Shown here in pieces: positions 30,734-44,500 of a stretch of 64,000 nt of DNA. The stretch spans positions 27,558,001 to 27,622,000 of the forward strand of contig NC_134025.1 in assembly GCF_964204645.1 (NCBI RefSeq), given 5' to 3'. The position numbers and the translations under genes are program-made. A model generated the notes under the pieces. The model made no database searches. It was not told the origin of the DNA and worked only from the letters and a program-made list of their open reading frames with translations. Positions within the stretch are counted from its first letter, which is position 1, and the number at the start of each line of letters is the position of its first letter. Origin of the DNA: Tubulanus polymorphus (taxonomy: Eukaryota; Nemertea; Palaeonemertea; Tubulaniformes; Tubulanidae).

Positions 30734-33493
30734 TGAAATTAGGTTGAACTGCTAGGATATTTTAACGAAATAACAACTCTCAGAGCTCTGAACCAAACTG
30801 GCCTCGAGTACCGTCATGTGGAACATTACCGAATACGGAATTGAGGAATCGTGCGAATCCATGTTCCTCACATGAAAAACTTAAAAGACTAAACTCAGTG
30901 CTTAGAACTACTAGTCTGCCAGTCGGGTTCAGAGCTCGAAAACACATTATAGTCAACTAACAAGAATTTGTATGCAAACTGTTGTAACCTGAAATTTAGA
31001 AAAAGCGGTTTTGAAAAATTGTTCAAAACCTGAATGGAACAGATCTGAATTCATGATAATTAACAGTGAACGATCAATAGACTATTTATGAGTGTCACTG
31101 TTTGTCGATATCACTGTATGATTCAACAACAGCTTATCTTCAAATATAAACTCATCCGATCAGAACTTCTTGCAATTAGATATATTCTCTGTGAATGAAG
31201 TTGAGCTGATTGTTGAAAGGTTCGAAACGTGTTTGAATTGTACATAGTGTGTATAATTTTGTAGCAGAAGATTTTGGTACGTTAGAAATTTAGAAACGTT
31301 GGATCATGTTTATGAAGAATAGTTATTGAATGTAACTGCTATTGAGTATGTGAATGAGTTTACTATATAATGAATGAACTCGGAGTATTCTGAGAAGTCA
31401 AGTCAAATAACCTGTAATAAGGAAACTCATTCAAGTTGTGATTGTGTATAGTAGTAGGTATGATGATGACGTTTTTCAAAATTGGAAATCAAAATGTAAT
31501 TTTGGGGCCTTTTTGTGCTTTTTCAATTCATGAAACCTTTTTGATAAGATTATTGTGCTATTCGTGTTTTCCCGGGCTAAAGAATTGTACCAAGGGTTTG
31601 AGGGATACGACGACAATGTTCTATTGATCATTCATTCAAAAGTTGTATAGAAATCGAAATATCTTATTAAGTACAATCATTTAAGGCGAATTTGTGATTG
31701 TGGCATGTAATGTATATACATATACATATATATGATATTGATGTGCCATTATATAAACGATTATTTATTCTATATAGAATGTTGTGTTTCGTGTAAAAAA
31801 GGTCTCAAAGAACCAGTATATAATTCTAATCTTGTCATGATAATAATATTCATTTAATCGATCCATACACAATGGACACCGTCTATTTAAGAATTACTAC
31901 GATTGAACTTTGGAATATGCGTCTTGAAAATGGTAACAAAATTTCTGAGCAATGAATGGATGTTAATAAGGATTATATGTTGGGTTTTGTATGCTTGCTT
32001 TTAGCAGACAAACTGCAATTAAACAGAACATAATACATGTATATTATATATATGTATGTATATTTATATGATAGTCTTAGAGAAAATGAGATATATCCCA
32101 CCCCCCTTGTAAATAGAATCTAATGTATTATAGCATGTCTTTGGTATGAACGAAAAATGCATTAGTTTGTGACAAATGCATCGAGAAGTGGCTTTTGTCC
32201 CATAAGTCTGAAAAAAAGTGCATAACTTTGGATGATGATATCCGAGGCCATATTGCAGCCATTTATGTATGTGCACACACTGGTTAACCTTCGGTCACAA
32301 TCTTCTTTACTTCTAAAACATCTCGATTTAGTTTGCTGTGTATATTTGCTACTGTATTACTCGTCATTCAGATTATGTACACGGATATAAATCACATCGT
32401 CAAACGTTTAACAGCCCTCGTTTAGTTTGTAGCAAACTGAACACGAAATATTATTTATCAGGGCAATGACAACACTCGGAACACAGACATGTAGAGTCAT
32501 GAATATTTTTGTGGAAATGTATTTTTATTTTCATATTGGTGCTATGTGAGTAGTCAGTAATGTATTAGCACTATGCACATCGCAGTTAGCAGGGGCCATT
32601 AGCGGATGACTTCGAAAGCTTCCTAAAATGTCAAAAAAGTATCCTGTTATACAACAAATGGAATTTTATGTCGTTCTACGATGCAAACCCCTGGTTATCA
32701 CTCATCACTATTACGGTACACGACCGCCATTGCTTTTCATGCAGCGTTATTGTCTGATATTGCATTGTGCAATACACAGATTTAATCAGTCACAGTGTCG
32801 TTATTGTTTCATAACTTGTGATTCCACCAATCATCAACATTTGATGAAAGCCATTTTATGGCTCCGCCTGTAATAGTTGGACTGGTGACAAGTTATTTTG
32901 GGGCTCAATACATGTAGATTCTGTAAATATAATAAGTATGATATACCGGTACTCCATTCAGAGTTCAATGTTTCATGGAATATTTACTGTACACTATTGT
33001 AATATAATTAAGACATTGTGTGCCTATGGTTAACTAGTAACATGAAGTCACACTGTCCCCGAGTTAGTGATGATGGTTGATAATATGGTTTGCTGTTCTG
33101 TCCACTGTAAATAACTTGCACTTTCAGGCTGTATAGAACAAATGTTGTATGATATAAATATCATTGTACGGGGCAGATATTTCCCTTGCAATGGCACCAG
33201 AAATACAAACCCTTCAAACGCCACAAGATAATCAAAAGAGTCTAGAAACATGGCTACATTTTCTGGTAATTGAAACAAAACTAGTGAAAACTTATAAATA
33301 GAATTTGTATAATGCTGACCTAATTTATGATGATGTATGTTTATTTCACTTGTATTACGCAATTTGGCTTTATTCGATATTAAAAAAGTATCATTTTGTT
33401 TCGCAAAATACATAATTGTCAATAAACATTACCACATAAGAATTTCAAAATATGTTTTGTCTTACATGATGATGATGTTTATTTCACCTGTCG

Positions 33494-33656
33494 CAAAGAA
33501 TATCCATCACAAATTTCAATGAAAAAAGGTGAACCATTAGGAAGCAACAGGTCTCGGAAAGCGGGCCAAAATTGACCTTTTTGGGCACACATTGGGATTT
33601 TCACAGAACGGCCATCTTCAGTGCGATCAGCCAAATATTTCTTGCGCTGAAGGGCC
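33494..33656 (-). pseudogene. Exon-like ORF fragment of unknown origin
   Basis: Open frame on the minus strand with balanced, protein-like composition (RKKYLADRTEDGRSVKIP, LLLPNGSPFFIEICDGYSL). It is bordered by an acceptor-like CCACCACAAG and a donor-like CAG/GTGAAA. It has no ATG and no partner exon, and a stop follows at once (GTGAAATAA). I do not recognise the family. It may be a decayed gene or transposon fragment, since the sequence just beyond it is a repeat-tail-like AATAAACATCATCATCA. Confidence 0.3.
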
Positions 33657-33818
33657 CTTGTGGTGGGGATACAAATATGTGGCAAGATCAAAATGATTTA
33701 TTGATAGAAGAGTCTTTAAATTTCCCTTGAAACCTTCAAAAATATGTAAACAAGAAACGAAATTCTTAAGATGGACTTTCCTAAATTTACACGATGTATT
33801 AACTGTTTAATCCAGTAC

Positions 33819-33944
33819 GAAGCCCTAAGGTAACATAATTTTTGTTAAGATAATTTTTCACAATTTTGACTTACCAACTCGAATTTCGACATGATTTAAG
33901 TCGAAATTGTGAAAGAATTATCTCGTATGTCACCGAGGGGCTTC
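33819..33944. repeat. Long imperfect palindrome (foldback/MITE-like)
   Basis: About 126 bp whose two arms (33819-33874 and 33896-33944) are imperfect reverse complements. GAAGCCC pairs with GGGCTTC at the ends, GGTAACATA with TATGTCACC, and AGATAATT(T)TTTCACAATTTTGACTTA with TAAGTCGAAATTGTGAAAGAATTATCT. The left arm carries a short extra run. There is no coding capacity. It would form a strong hairpin as RNA or single-stranded DNA. Confidence 0.65.
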
Positions 33945-35568
33945 TAAGAAAAAGTGTTTTTTTCAAATTATGAGTGGCAACAAAAATACACCTTTATGTA
34001 TTTTTGGTAACAGTGCATGTATTCTTCTGAAACAAAGTAGTTTAACGACAAATCAATAACTAAATTAATAAATAAGCAATGCATTCCGATAAAATTCAAT
34101 AGGGTTAGAGATTTCATTACTGCATTGAATGTTTTTCAAGTACCGAAGAGAAACTAAGCTTCATTCGGAAGTTATTTTGTACCTAAGTAAGAAAATTTCA
34201 TATGCGATAGCAAAATGGACTTCGCTAAAGCGAGAGGTCACAAAAAGTAAAGAATTATACCACCATGAACCATCAATCCACAAAATAACATAATTTTACA
34301 ATGATTTCCATGATTGATTATGGTCTGTTTATTTACAATAATAATATACAGCTCTGTAGAGTTCAACAAATTTAACTTTGGAAAAGCAACTACATGACAA
34401 CAGCTTTTAAATCAAGCACAAAACTCTCCTTTAGATTCCTAAAATATTACATAAACCTATAAAAAGAAAACAATTTAAGTATTGAAGCACACTTTACGAC
34501 CGAACAGTCATTAATGATTAATGATTTCTTTTAACTGAAAAAACTACCGGTACCTCAAATGTAGAATCCCTCCGAAATATTCAAATAACAAATGTGTCTT
34601 GGTTTACACACATGAATAACAAAACAGACTGAAATAATACCTCTGTATATTTATGAATAAGTTATTATAAAAGTTCAGAGGAAAACATCAGTCAAAAAGT
34701 CTCACATCCCGGTGACCGATTTATACCCAAGATCTGCATGGAGTGGTTTTCGTACATGTAATTCTTATATGACACAACACTATAATAGACATCACTTGAA
34801 TTTAGTCACAGCATTCCTCATAGACCCACTATTAGAGGAGTCATATATACAAATATCATGCTTAAAATAAGTTAAAGGCTCAAAAACCACACGAACATTT
34901 ACAGCAATAAATATTTCCATGCTTTTTATGTACATGTGTTTCCATTTCGTTACATATTGTATTTCTGAAGAAATTTAACGCAAAAACAACGGAAATTCCT
35001 AAAACGAAGATCTAAGACGCACTTACGACCTTCAGTCTTCCTTTTAGGGGTTTTTGTGTTACACTCACTCACATAAACTTAGTTTTCTGGCGTTTAACTA
35101 CCATAACAGGGAGTGAAAATTGCATCATATTTACTGGTTAATAATAGTACATATTCTACAACATATTTCTGCGAATCAAGTCACAGCAATGGTTTTGCTC
35201 AGATGATCAACATTTTACTGAAATATTTTAGTGGATTTAAAAGTTGATGATCATGTAATATAATCAGTAGTTCGAGTACTAGGTAATATATTCATCAATG
35301 CTTCCTCAAATTGAAACATGCCTTCAAAATATAAAACACCAAGACTTATTTTCTAAATGGACTCATTCTTATAAAGATGAGCTACAATATCGCAGAAGCA
35401 AATGTATTTTCAAAAGTGAACATATTTGGCACCGACATTCTAATTGTAACATGTAGTTATTTGCCAAGTAGACAAATACCGGTTAGACAAATGACAATTC
35501 AAAAACATCAAATAATGGCTGCATCAAAGTGATTTGTTAAGTGTTAAAATCTTCTAAAACCCTAGTTG

Positions 35569-38500
35569 CTATAAATGTAACCAGTCGATAGTAGTAAGGT
35601 TTGTGTTCGACTCGAGATGATGTGCAATCTCTTCTGGTATTCCATGAGATAACCATAGTTTGTGCAGTTTTTTATATCTCTCTTTACACAGCCGTAGGGG
35701 GTTACCACGTCTGTAATATAAAACAATTAAAAACATAAATAGACAAGTCCTTCTCCAACTGAATTCATGTTCGATTTATATATGGAAATATATCCTACCT
35801 TAATCCTTGGTCTGTTTCACCGTAGTCATCGAGATATGGTGGTGGAAAGAAACAACCTTTTGTTCTTCCAGACAATAACAGAATCTGACATTCCCTGACT
35901 CTGTGAAAACATAAAATATAGGTAACATCATTGAATTGATGAACAACGCACTGCTAAAATTCATATCAATCAATTGAAATAATTTACACACCTCAAAAAT
36001 AGGCCGACACCAGCACCACAAGTATGAGCATGTGCAGTAGCAGCACCAACCATTATATTATCCAGTTCAGTTTGACAGCAGTAACTTTGAGAACAGAGTA
36101 ACTGACCACATACTAAACACAACGTTGGTGCTCGACTATCATCTCCATCCGACTTCGGGCAGCTGAAACATCAAAATAAATCATTTATTAGCACAAATTT
36201 CGACAGATGAAACAGTTTCTGAATCGTGTTTTTCTTTGTTGTGTCACTTACGGAAATGTTGATGCATCGTTGATGATATCACTGTAGTCATTAGGTAAAT
36301 CTATCAGCTGATTAATGATGGTGGGATAACTCGCAACATTCTCAGATGAAGCGGAAAATGAATCTTTCACACGTTCATCACTACACCAACTACAAGCAAC
36401 AATAACCAATACTCATCCAGAATTCATCAACTGCTTATGCATGAGGAATATAAGATACTAACAGTCTTTCTTCGGTCAACTTACCTTTTAACGAGATCTT
36501 GAATGACTGTACCTTGATTATCAAAAAGTGTCGATAAATTGACAGGAAGGTCAAGATATTTACACAAAACTGAATGCTGATCAATACAAGAATCTGTAAC
36601 AAGCCAAATATACATTATCACCACAAATACTCAGTAATGATTCTGTGTTTTCAGCTGCAGGAAATAATTTAGAAGTATTACAGACCTAACAGTTCTTTAG
36701 GACTTGGCACACCAGTCAGAAAGTGGAAGAATATGGCTACACTTCGCAAAAATGGTAAACATGCCTTCAAAACGTACTGTTTCATCTGCCACGGAGAAGG
36801 TACAACAAGTGTTGTTAGCCTGGAAACAAAACGAAAGTTTATTGAAAATCTATATTTCTTATGGACTCAATATATGATAAATTGAAGATGTTTATGACTA
36901 TCATCGTACCCAGCTAAATCTCGAACATGTTTGAAAATTCTCAGAAGAGCCTGACTTTCGGCATCCGATTCAATCTCCATACATTCTAAAAAATATTTTA
37001 TGATCCATTTAATTCCTTAGTGACAGGTAAGGTCAATTGAATGAGAAATCAGATTAAAACAGGTTGTACCTTCATGTTGAAAATCAGCTGTAAGCATAAT
37101 CTGCACGATGTGTGCAACTAGAACCAGTTCTAACACGTGTTTATCACTTAGATCACCGGTGGGCATTATAGTAAATGATGACTTCTGATCTTCGGTATAC
37201 AGAGTCGGTAAAGTCAAACACAAGTAGATGAAATAATGAAACATATCGAAATCAATGATGCAAGGAGCTGGAGACTTCGGTTTAAAGTCTGTTTTGTGAA
37301 ACAACGCTGCAAAATAAATCGAAGAACTGGTGAATGGGAGATATTTTCAACAACTCCTTTGTTTAATACATTAATTCAAAAGTTCCTAGATACCTGTAAG
37401 TAGTCTGATACAGTGTTTTTTGACTAGTTCTCTCGTTTGCACCTGATTACAAACAGCGGCAAATTTCGTCAATGCATTCAAACAATCTAACTGCCGTGAT
37501 GTCATAGCACCAAATAAAGGTTTGCCTTCATTTCTCAAACATTGTTCTGCAAATAAATACAAAGCCACAATTATCGATTGATACAAGAAATAATGAGCTT
37601 GGAAGTATGAATTAGCATAGATTGAGTCTCACCAATAGTTTGAATGGTATAGGCACATGTAGACCAGGCTAGGATTGGCACTCTACAGTTTGTATCATCG
37701 GGGTTCAAACCAAGCCCAACCTGCAAATATGAGAAATACAGGCATAAATACTACTGGTATATGTTGACGTACGGGCATAATTTATTACTTTTTCAGTATT
37801 CTAATTTTCAAATACTTACCGAGTACACATCACAAGAAAATTTGCGGACCATATTTATGATACTTTCTGAGAAGTTTTCCCTAGAAACAGAGAAATAGAA
37901 TGATAAAGTTAAAGGTCAATCAAGGGATTATTAACTACATTGTTTTATTCTTACCCTTCAGTTTCGTACACATATTCATACAGCATTTGAAAGTTTTTAG
38001 CGACACTGTCCGCCATCATCTTAGTTATAAGAGGCAAAGGACAGGGTTGTAGGAGAAATGATTCCTCTGTAACATGAACAAACGATTTATCAATTAATGG
38101 TATAAAATCTATTATTAGGTTGAATATCGTTCTGATAATTTCGAACACATACCTTGAACTTCTTTTTCCTCGGCCTCTTGAACGCTTGCTTCAACAGTTT
38201 TCAGTAATCCATCCAACCAGTCATTCAAACTGAGATCAATTTCTTTTTTCTCATCACTAAAAGCACAAAGGAGGAATAAGGATCAGTCAAACAAATGTAA
38301 AGGTCTCCAGCGCCGAAAGCCACCGGCAGGTAAGTCATACACTTACCATTCTTTCAGTAATGATTGCACCGATGGGACTATAGGTATCACAGTATTGCTT
38401 ATCGTTTCACACAAAGGACATAAAAATTCCATCTTCTCGATATCGAAACTCGGATGATGACGCAATCTGAACATTCTTCTCCTCTCTTGCATCAACACCG

Positions 38501-41500
38501 AATCGAAGAATCTACAATAAAACAAATCTACAACGTGCAGACAAATTTGAAATGAGCTAAAAAGAGAAGAGACGATACTGGATGAAACGAATTACGTTTG
38601 CCAGCAGTCAGCATGCATAACATGTCCGCATGTGCTCGAATGAGTTCCGCAGAAGAGATCGGCCGGCATGAATAATGGATCATACTCGTCGACATTCTTT
38701 ATCTTTCGCTCGCGGTTCGATGACAAAACAGTCGATCGTTGAACGAATGTGGCGAGTACCATGGCTCGCCCATCATGATTAAGATCTTCTTGTTCCTGAC
38801 ACAGAATGCACGTCATTCTCTGAACACCCGTGTAATTACTACCCGACTGTTTAGAACCGATACAAACTGGACTCGTATCCGACGCTTGACTGAAATACAA
38901 CATCGGTCGTTCATTTAAAACACGTATAATTTTTAAACAGCCAGGATCTTAAAAACTCCGTAGAATTATACCTGATATCCATATCAGAACTGGCAGGTTG
39001 TAATTCAGAACTTGTGCTTTCAAACAGTTCCGCATTTTCCATGATGAAATTCCTTTGCATCATTGACATCTGGGCCATAATTCGGTTGCGTCGCTTCGCG
39101 GCCATTTCCGCCTTTTTCTTCTTCTCTTTCTCTAGTTTTTCATCTTTCACAACTCCCGTTGTGTGTAGATGGTCCATAGCGACCGTGCTGTCTTTCAATT
39201 TACACACTTCGGCGAAAGTCTGAAATTATGACAAAATAGACTACATGTAGAAATGTATATAGATATATTGATACAAGCATATCCTGTGGATTAATTACCT
39301 TTAGGACCCAACTGAGAAGATCTTTTTGCGCATCATGGGCGAGATTGTGATTTCCAACTAACTGTTCCAGCTGACTAATGATACTCTCATTCGCGCCTAA
39401 ACAATAACAAACAAATATAGGATGAAGAATAAACGCAACTGTGTAAACGTAATTTCATCGAACAATCAAACCTACCAACAGTTGCTTTTTCCACGAAACA
39501 AAAAGCACGTTCACCATTATCATATTGTCGCTTATCTTCGTATAATGCTAGTCCAATCAAATGTAAGGTCTGTATATAAAACACAAGCATTAAATATTGA
39601 ACTGATTCAGTTAATATTTCACATGTTAAAGACAACTCTATTTACCTTTTCAAACTGAGTTTCCGACCATGACCTTGATCTAGTAGCAGCCGTACGTTTC
39701 AGGATGATTTTGATGAGATAAATCATCACATCACAGTGTAATAGATTAACGATCGTTGAAAATGCTTGCGAAAACGGTGGAGGGTACGGTGGAGGAAGGG
39801 CCTGATCTTCATTCGCCTGTTTCTTCCTTTTCCTTTGAGCTTCTTCAGACTGTAATAATCAATTATAACAAATACCCGTAGACTTTTCTTAATCAATAAG
39901 CTTATCAAAAATTGTTCCTGTCATAAGAGAACAAATCCGCCTTACTTTGGTCTGTTCAGCTCTTGTGTAGTGATAGAAATACGGGTTATAATGTTCGTAT
40001 TGTTCCTCTTTCAGTTCAAACAAACCCTTCCCGGTTCCAACAGGTTTCTTGAAGTCAGCCACATGATGCAGAACTTGGTCGAGTCCAGTTTCATCATTAT
40101 GCTGCAAGGTAAAATGATTAGTGGTTACAAGTCATTCTTTAAGATTTCTGTGTATAAGGAAACACGAAGCACGTACATCTTCGGGTAAAGATTTACTAAT
40201 TTCACTGTGAGCCATCGGATGAATACATAACTGATGTACAACTTCCCTTTTCAAACTATCAGCCTGTGAAACATAGCCAATGTTAGGCACGTATCGTTCC
40301 CCTGAAATGAACAATACAATATCAGTATATCAGTTATTAGGAAATGAAATGAAGGAAAAACTATGCTTCTGAATCTTGTTTGAAATATTCACCCAATAAT
40401 ATAATCAAAAGATTTAAGAATTCTTCGGCTATAATCACAGTTTGTCGGACTAGATCATCTTGTGGGCTGCCACCGGGCTGGTCATATTCCTCCCTGAAAA
40501 TGACAATTCAAAGCAATTCATGTAAAGTACTCATATCATTTGAACAGTGAATGTATAAGTAGTAAGTATGTACCTAATCCACGCGAGTAAATTAAACTTG
40601 TTCAGTAAATGAATCATGAACTCATTACTTTCAATAAGAGAAGCACCAGCCTGAAATACATAAATGACACAATAATATGTAATACAAACATCATTGATCA
40701 AACACCGGTAGTAAAGAACAATAATAACCTGAATTATTTGAATGTCTCTGTCGTACATTTCAGTTCTACAGCGGACATTACTGTAGAAGAAAATCTGAAA
40801 ACAGATTAAAGAAATAGTAGGTGAATTCTATAGTGTTTCTGATTGAATTAATGCACAACATGACACGTATATTTACTGACCTGATTTAGTAATGAATATC
40901 CATTTCTTCTCCACATACCGGCTTGAGTTTGAGCTATCATCACCTGCGCTCTCAAACCTGGTTCTATCAATTCTATCGGTCGTAACTTTGTCTGAAATAA
41001 GAGAAAATCATTTTAATATCGCGTCATAGATACAGAAGTTGAACTTTCAAAGTTTGTGCGTAGTCATTTGTACCTGTAAGGAGATCTCTTCAGAGAAGAA
41101 CGACAGTCCATGCTGCTCTAGATACAGATGTAAACCAGCCAGAATTCGGTTCAGTGACAAATGAATTGATATCGGTTGACTAGCTACATCGTACTTAATA
41201 CAATTAGCTTCTTTTCCTGCAACTAAAAAAGAGAAGCGATACCGAGTCAACGTAAAACTCAAATAACATTTCAAAGCTAGTTATCGTAGACGTACGCGAC
41301 GCATTTACCTGTGCACATTTGACGATTGTAACTATCGAACTGATCTCGACACTGATACAAAACATCAATCACTGCTTTATACGCTTCAATCAACACGTAT
41401 TTCTACAAGTAAACAGCAAATATTAGATTCCATTAAAATGTAAAGCAATCGTTCGGGTGATTTATATATACTTACGTCAGAACCACACCACTGCAATAAT

Positions 41501-44500
41501 AAGGCTATGTTTCCAGATAATTTCAACTGTAAATTAAACGCCACTTCCCATTCGGGTTCGAACTCGAGATGTTGTCCTGTTTGTCGAGTTACTGAATCCA
41601 TACCCTAGAATCACACATAGATTCATTATAAGAACATACAATTACGAATGTTTCAAATTTGATTAGATGCATTTAATGAAATGCTTACCTGCATACATTT
41701 CAGTAGTTCCAAAAACACATTGAATCCATTGATGAAATTTTCTCTTAGATTATCATTCCACTCTTCAGGGCTCGGTTTACAGGACAGTGCATATCTAGTT
41801 TTAATTGAATTTTACCGAAATTAATTATTCACATAAATCGTTTGAACTACATTCTATATTTCTATGAGACTTACTTCAGATCATAAAGCATATATTGAGC
41901 TCGACGGAAAGCTTGGCTTCGTTCATTCCTTTCAAATGCAAATTTGCCATCTCCTTCAATGTCAATATTTTCAGTTATAATAAGGAAACAACAGACTTTC
42001 ACCAAAGACTTGTTTCAATGAATAGTTAATTTTCTGAGTTACTTACTGCGTTTTTTTGATTGACACTCATTTAAAAATGCCCTCAGTATTACGCTAATCA
42101 GGTCATGTTCCATTATCAACATCCGTGCCTGTTAAATGTAAATCATCATATGTATGATTAGGAATTAACAAATGTAGGCTGAAAGATTCTGAATCTTGGG
42201 GGAAATGAAATGTTTTATAATCGCGATATCCCTGGGGACCATTAAATTATATATCTGACTACATTATCACATCTATCGAGAACGGGTGGCCAATAAAGCA
42301 TGAAAATTATTGCACACCAATGGGACTTATATGTATAGTCTAAAGGTTACTGGATCACACTACTGGCAGTAAAACCTACCAATGTTGGCACTGTATAAAT
42401 TTGGACACAACATTTTGTAGCAGACACAAGGCGACTGTGATCATCCTCACAAAACTTTCTCATGATCTGGGGATACAGCTATAACGAGAGGGAGAACAGG
42501 TATCAAGATATTTATCTTTACTCGGACCTACCAGTGTGGGTACTGTGAATATCTGAACTGCCTCTGATACGACAGATATTGAGTGTTCATGATCATCTTT
42601 GATAAAATCTTTGATGATAAAGGGATACAGCTGTCAAAGACAATAAAACATCGCAGAAAATGTTAATCTCCTTATAACGCAAAACAAAAGCTTATTATAT
42701 TGTGAGATCATGATTTGAAAGTTATTTCAATAACACTTATATTACCTTGGTGAACAGGATGGCAAAGCGCTTTTTATATTCAGCATCCATGAGAACTCTA
42801 AAATAAAATTTTAGAAATATTAACTAACATTCATTCAAACCAACAATGCTTCAATCATGCATATAGATATTTACAACAACGATAGACTCACCCACTCATG
42901 ATAAGCTGATGAACTTGTATCCTCGCTACTTTCCAATACTGTGTATCTTGTAACAACGCGCGTTCAATAAATGAGAAATTGCCTTCCGTTGTTGAAATAG
43001 ACGACGTTGCAAAAGCCACGTCACAAAATAGATTACGCAGACCATCTGAAAAATAAATAAACAATGTGGAGCTGATATACCGTACATGTTCAAATGTACC
43101 ACATATAAGTTTGAAAAATTTCATGGTTTGTTTACCTGATTTTGACACAATTTCCTGAAGCCATCCAAGAATTTTGATAGCGAATAACTGATGAGCAACG
43201 ACAGAAGTATGCATTACAAGGCACTTTAACGGTCGATTACCGTGTCGAGAAGTTTGTCTCTAAAAAGAGTGAACGGAAACATTCGTTCATTCAGTTTTAA
43301 TGAGTGAATAATATTGGGAGAAGTAAAATTAAGAGCCTTACTTCAATAGTGCTTCTAGCTCGTTCACAGTCACTGTGTTTCCCAACACGAACAATACTCC
43401 TTCCCTACAAAATATATTCAAATCATTAGAATTCACAATTTCAATTCGATCCTATCACACCGCAGATTCCGATCAAGTTAAATAGAATAAATCATCTAAA
43501 GACTATTGTAACAATCAACCAAATCCGACTTGAGAGCGGAGTGTTCTGAACATCGAAATACGATAAACCATGAACTACTCACCTCTCTGTCAACAGTAGT
43601 TGCAAAATCCATGGCCTCTTTTTTCGTACAGTCGACTGCTCTTTGTAAAGTGGTTATCACTTGTTCATAGGTGTGCACTTCATCATTGAATAACATGGTT
43701 ACGTAAGTATCATCCATACCATTAATAGGGTTCAGATTAGGGGGTAGAGAATCTGGATGGTCCCAGGTTAATATATGCAATGAATACTCTACAAGGCACC
43801 TATAAAGCTTTTCAGTCCTTTGTTTCAGTTCAAGTGGGAGCAACTCAACAGGGTCCTAAAATACAAAATTTAGTATATACAGTTTTGTATGGTTGTGAAT
43901 TATGAATGGATAAAAGTAGTTTTTGAAATATTTAAAAGTAGTTTTTCAAATCTTACCGATGCTTGTTTGGTTTGTTGACCTGGTTGATGAATATTGCAAT
44001 AAGGATCAGATTTCCACGCTTCTGCATCACCACAATCGCAATAACCTCCTCCACCAGATGTGCTCATCTGAAATATCAACCAAAATTTACTGAGTGGATA
44101 GACATTAAGACCTAAGGAATGAATTATTAGAAATGTTGTCCGATCATAAAAGCGGTGAATAGGTTTCAATACTAACCCTGTATTTATGATCTTTGTGAAC
44201 ACTTTTCTGAAAACACTGAATGCATAAAACACAGGTCGGGTCAGTTCCACAATCCCTAAAATAATAAAGATATAAAATAGCATAAAAAACCTTGTGGGCG
44301 AAATAATTACAAATCACAGATAGCTGATTATTCTTTTCAGCAGCTAAAATGAGAATTGAAATAGCTTAAATTTTCTAACATACCGACAAGAATACGTAGG
44401 TTCACCCATTTTGAAAACATGACCACATAACGCTGGGGGGTGATCCATTCCTTTCAGTTCTTGGAATACGGTATTTGGGTCTCCTGCACATATAAACGTC

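Larger units (their letters stand above)
30734..35568. other. Gene-poor stretch between striatin and UBR
   Basis: About 4.8 kb between two genes that end tail to tail. The left part probably includes a long striatin 3' UTR; a clear AATAAA on the + strand appears at 33421-33426. Repeat-like material sits at 33326-33350, 33467-33491 and 33819-33944. An exon-like ORF fragment lies at 33494-33656 (-). From 33950 to 35568 I see only AT-rich sequence, which must contain the UBR 3' UTR. Confidence 0.5.

Noticed and set aside
33048-33422. 124-codon minus-strand frame in the striatin-UBR gap
   Set aside because: No recognisable motif, no splice partners, and biased composition. It overlaps a repeat-tail-like sequence, so coding is not supported.
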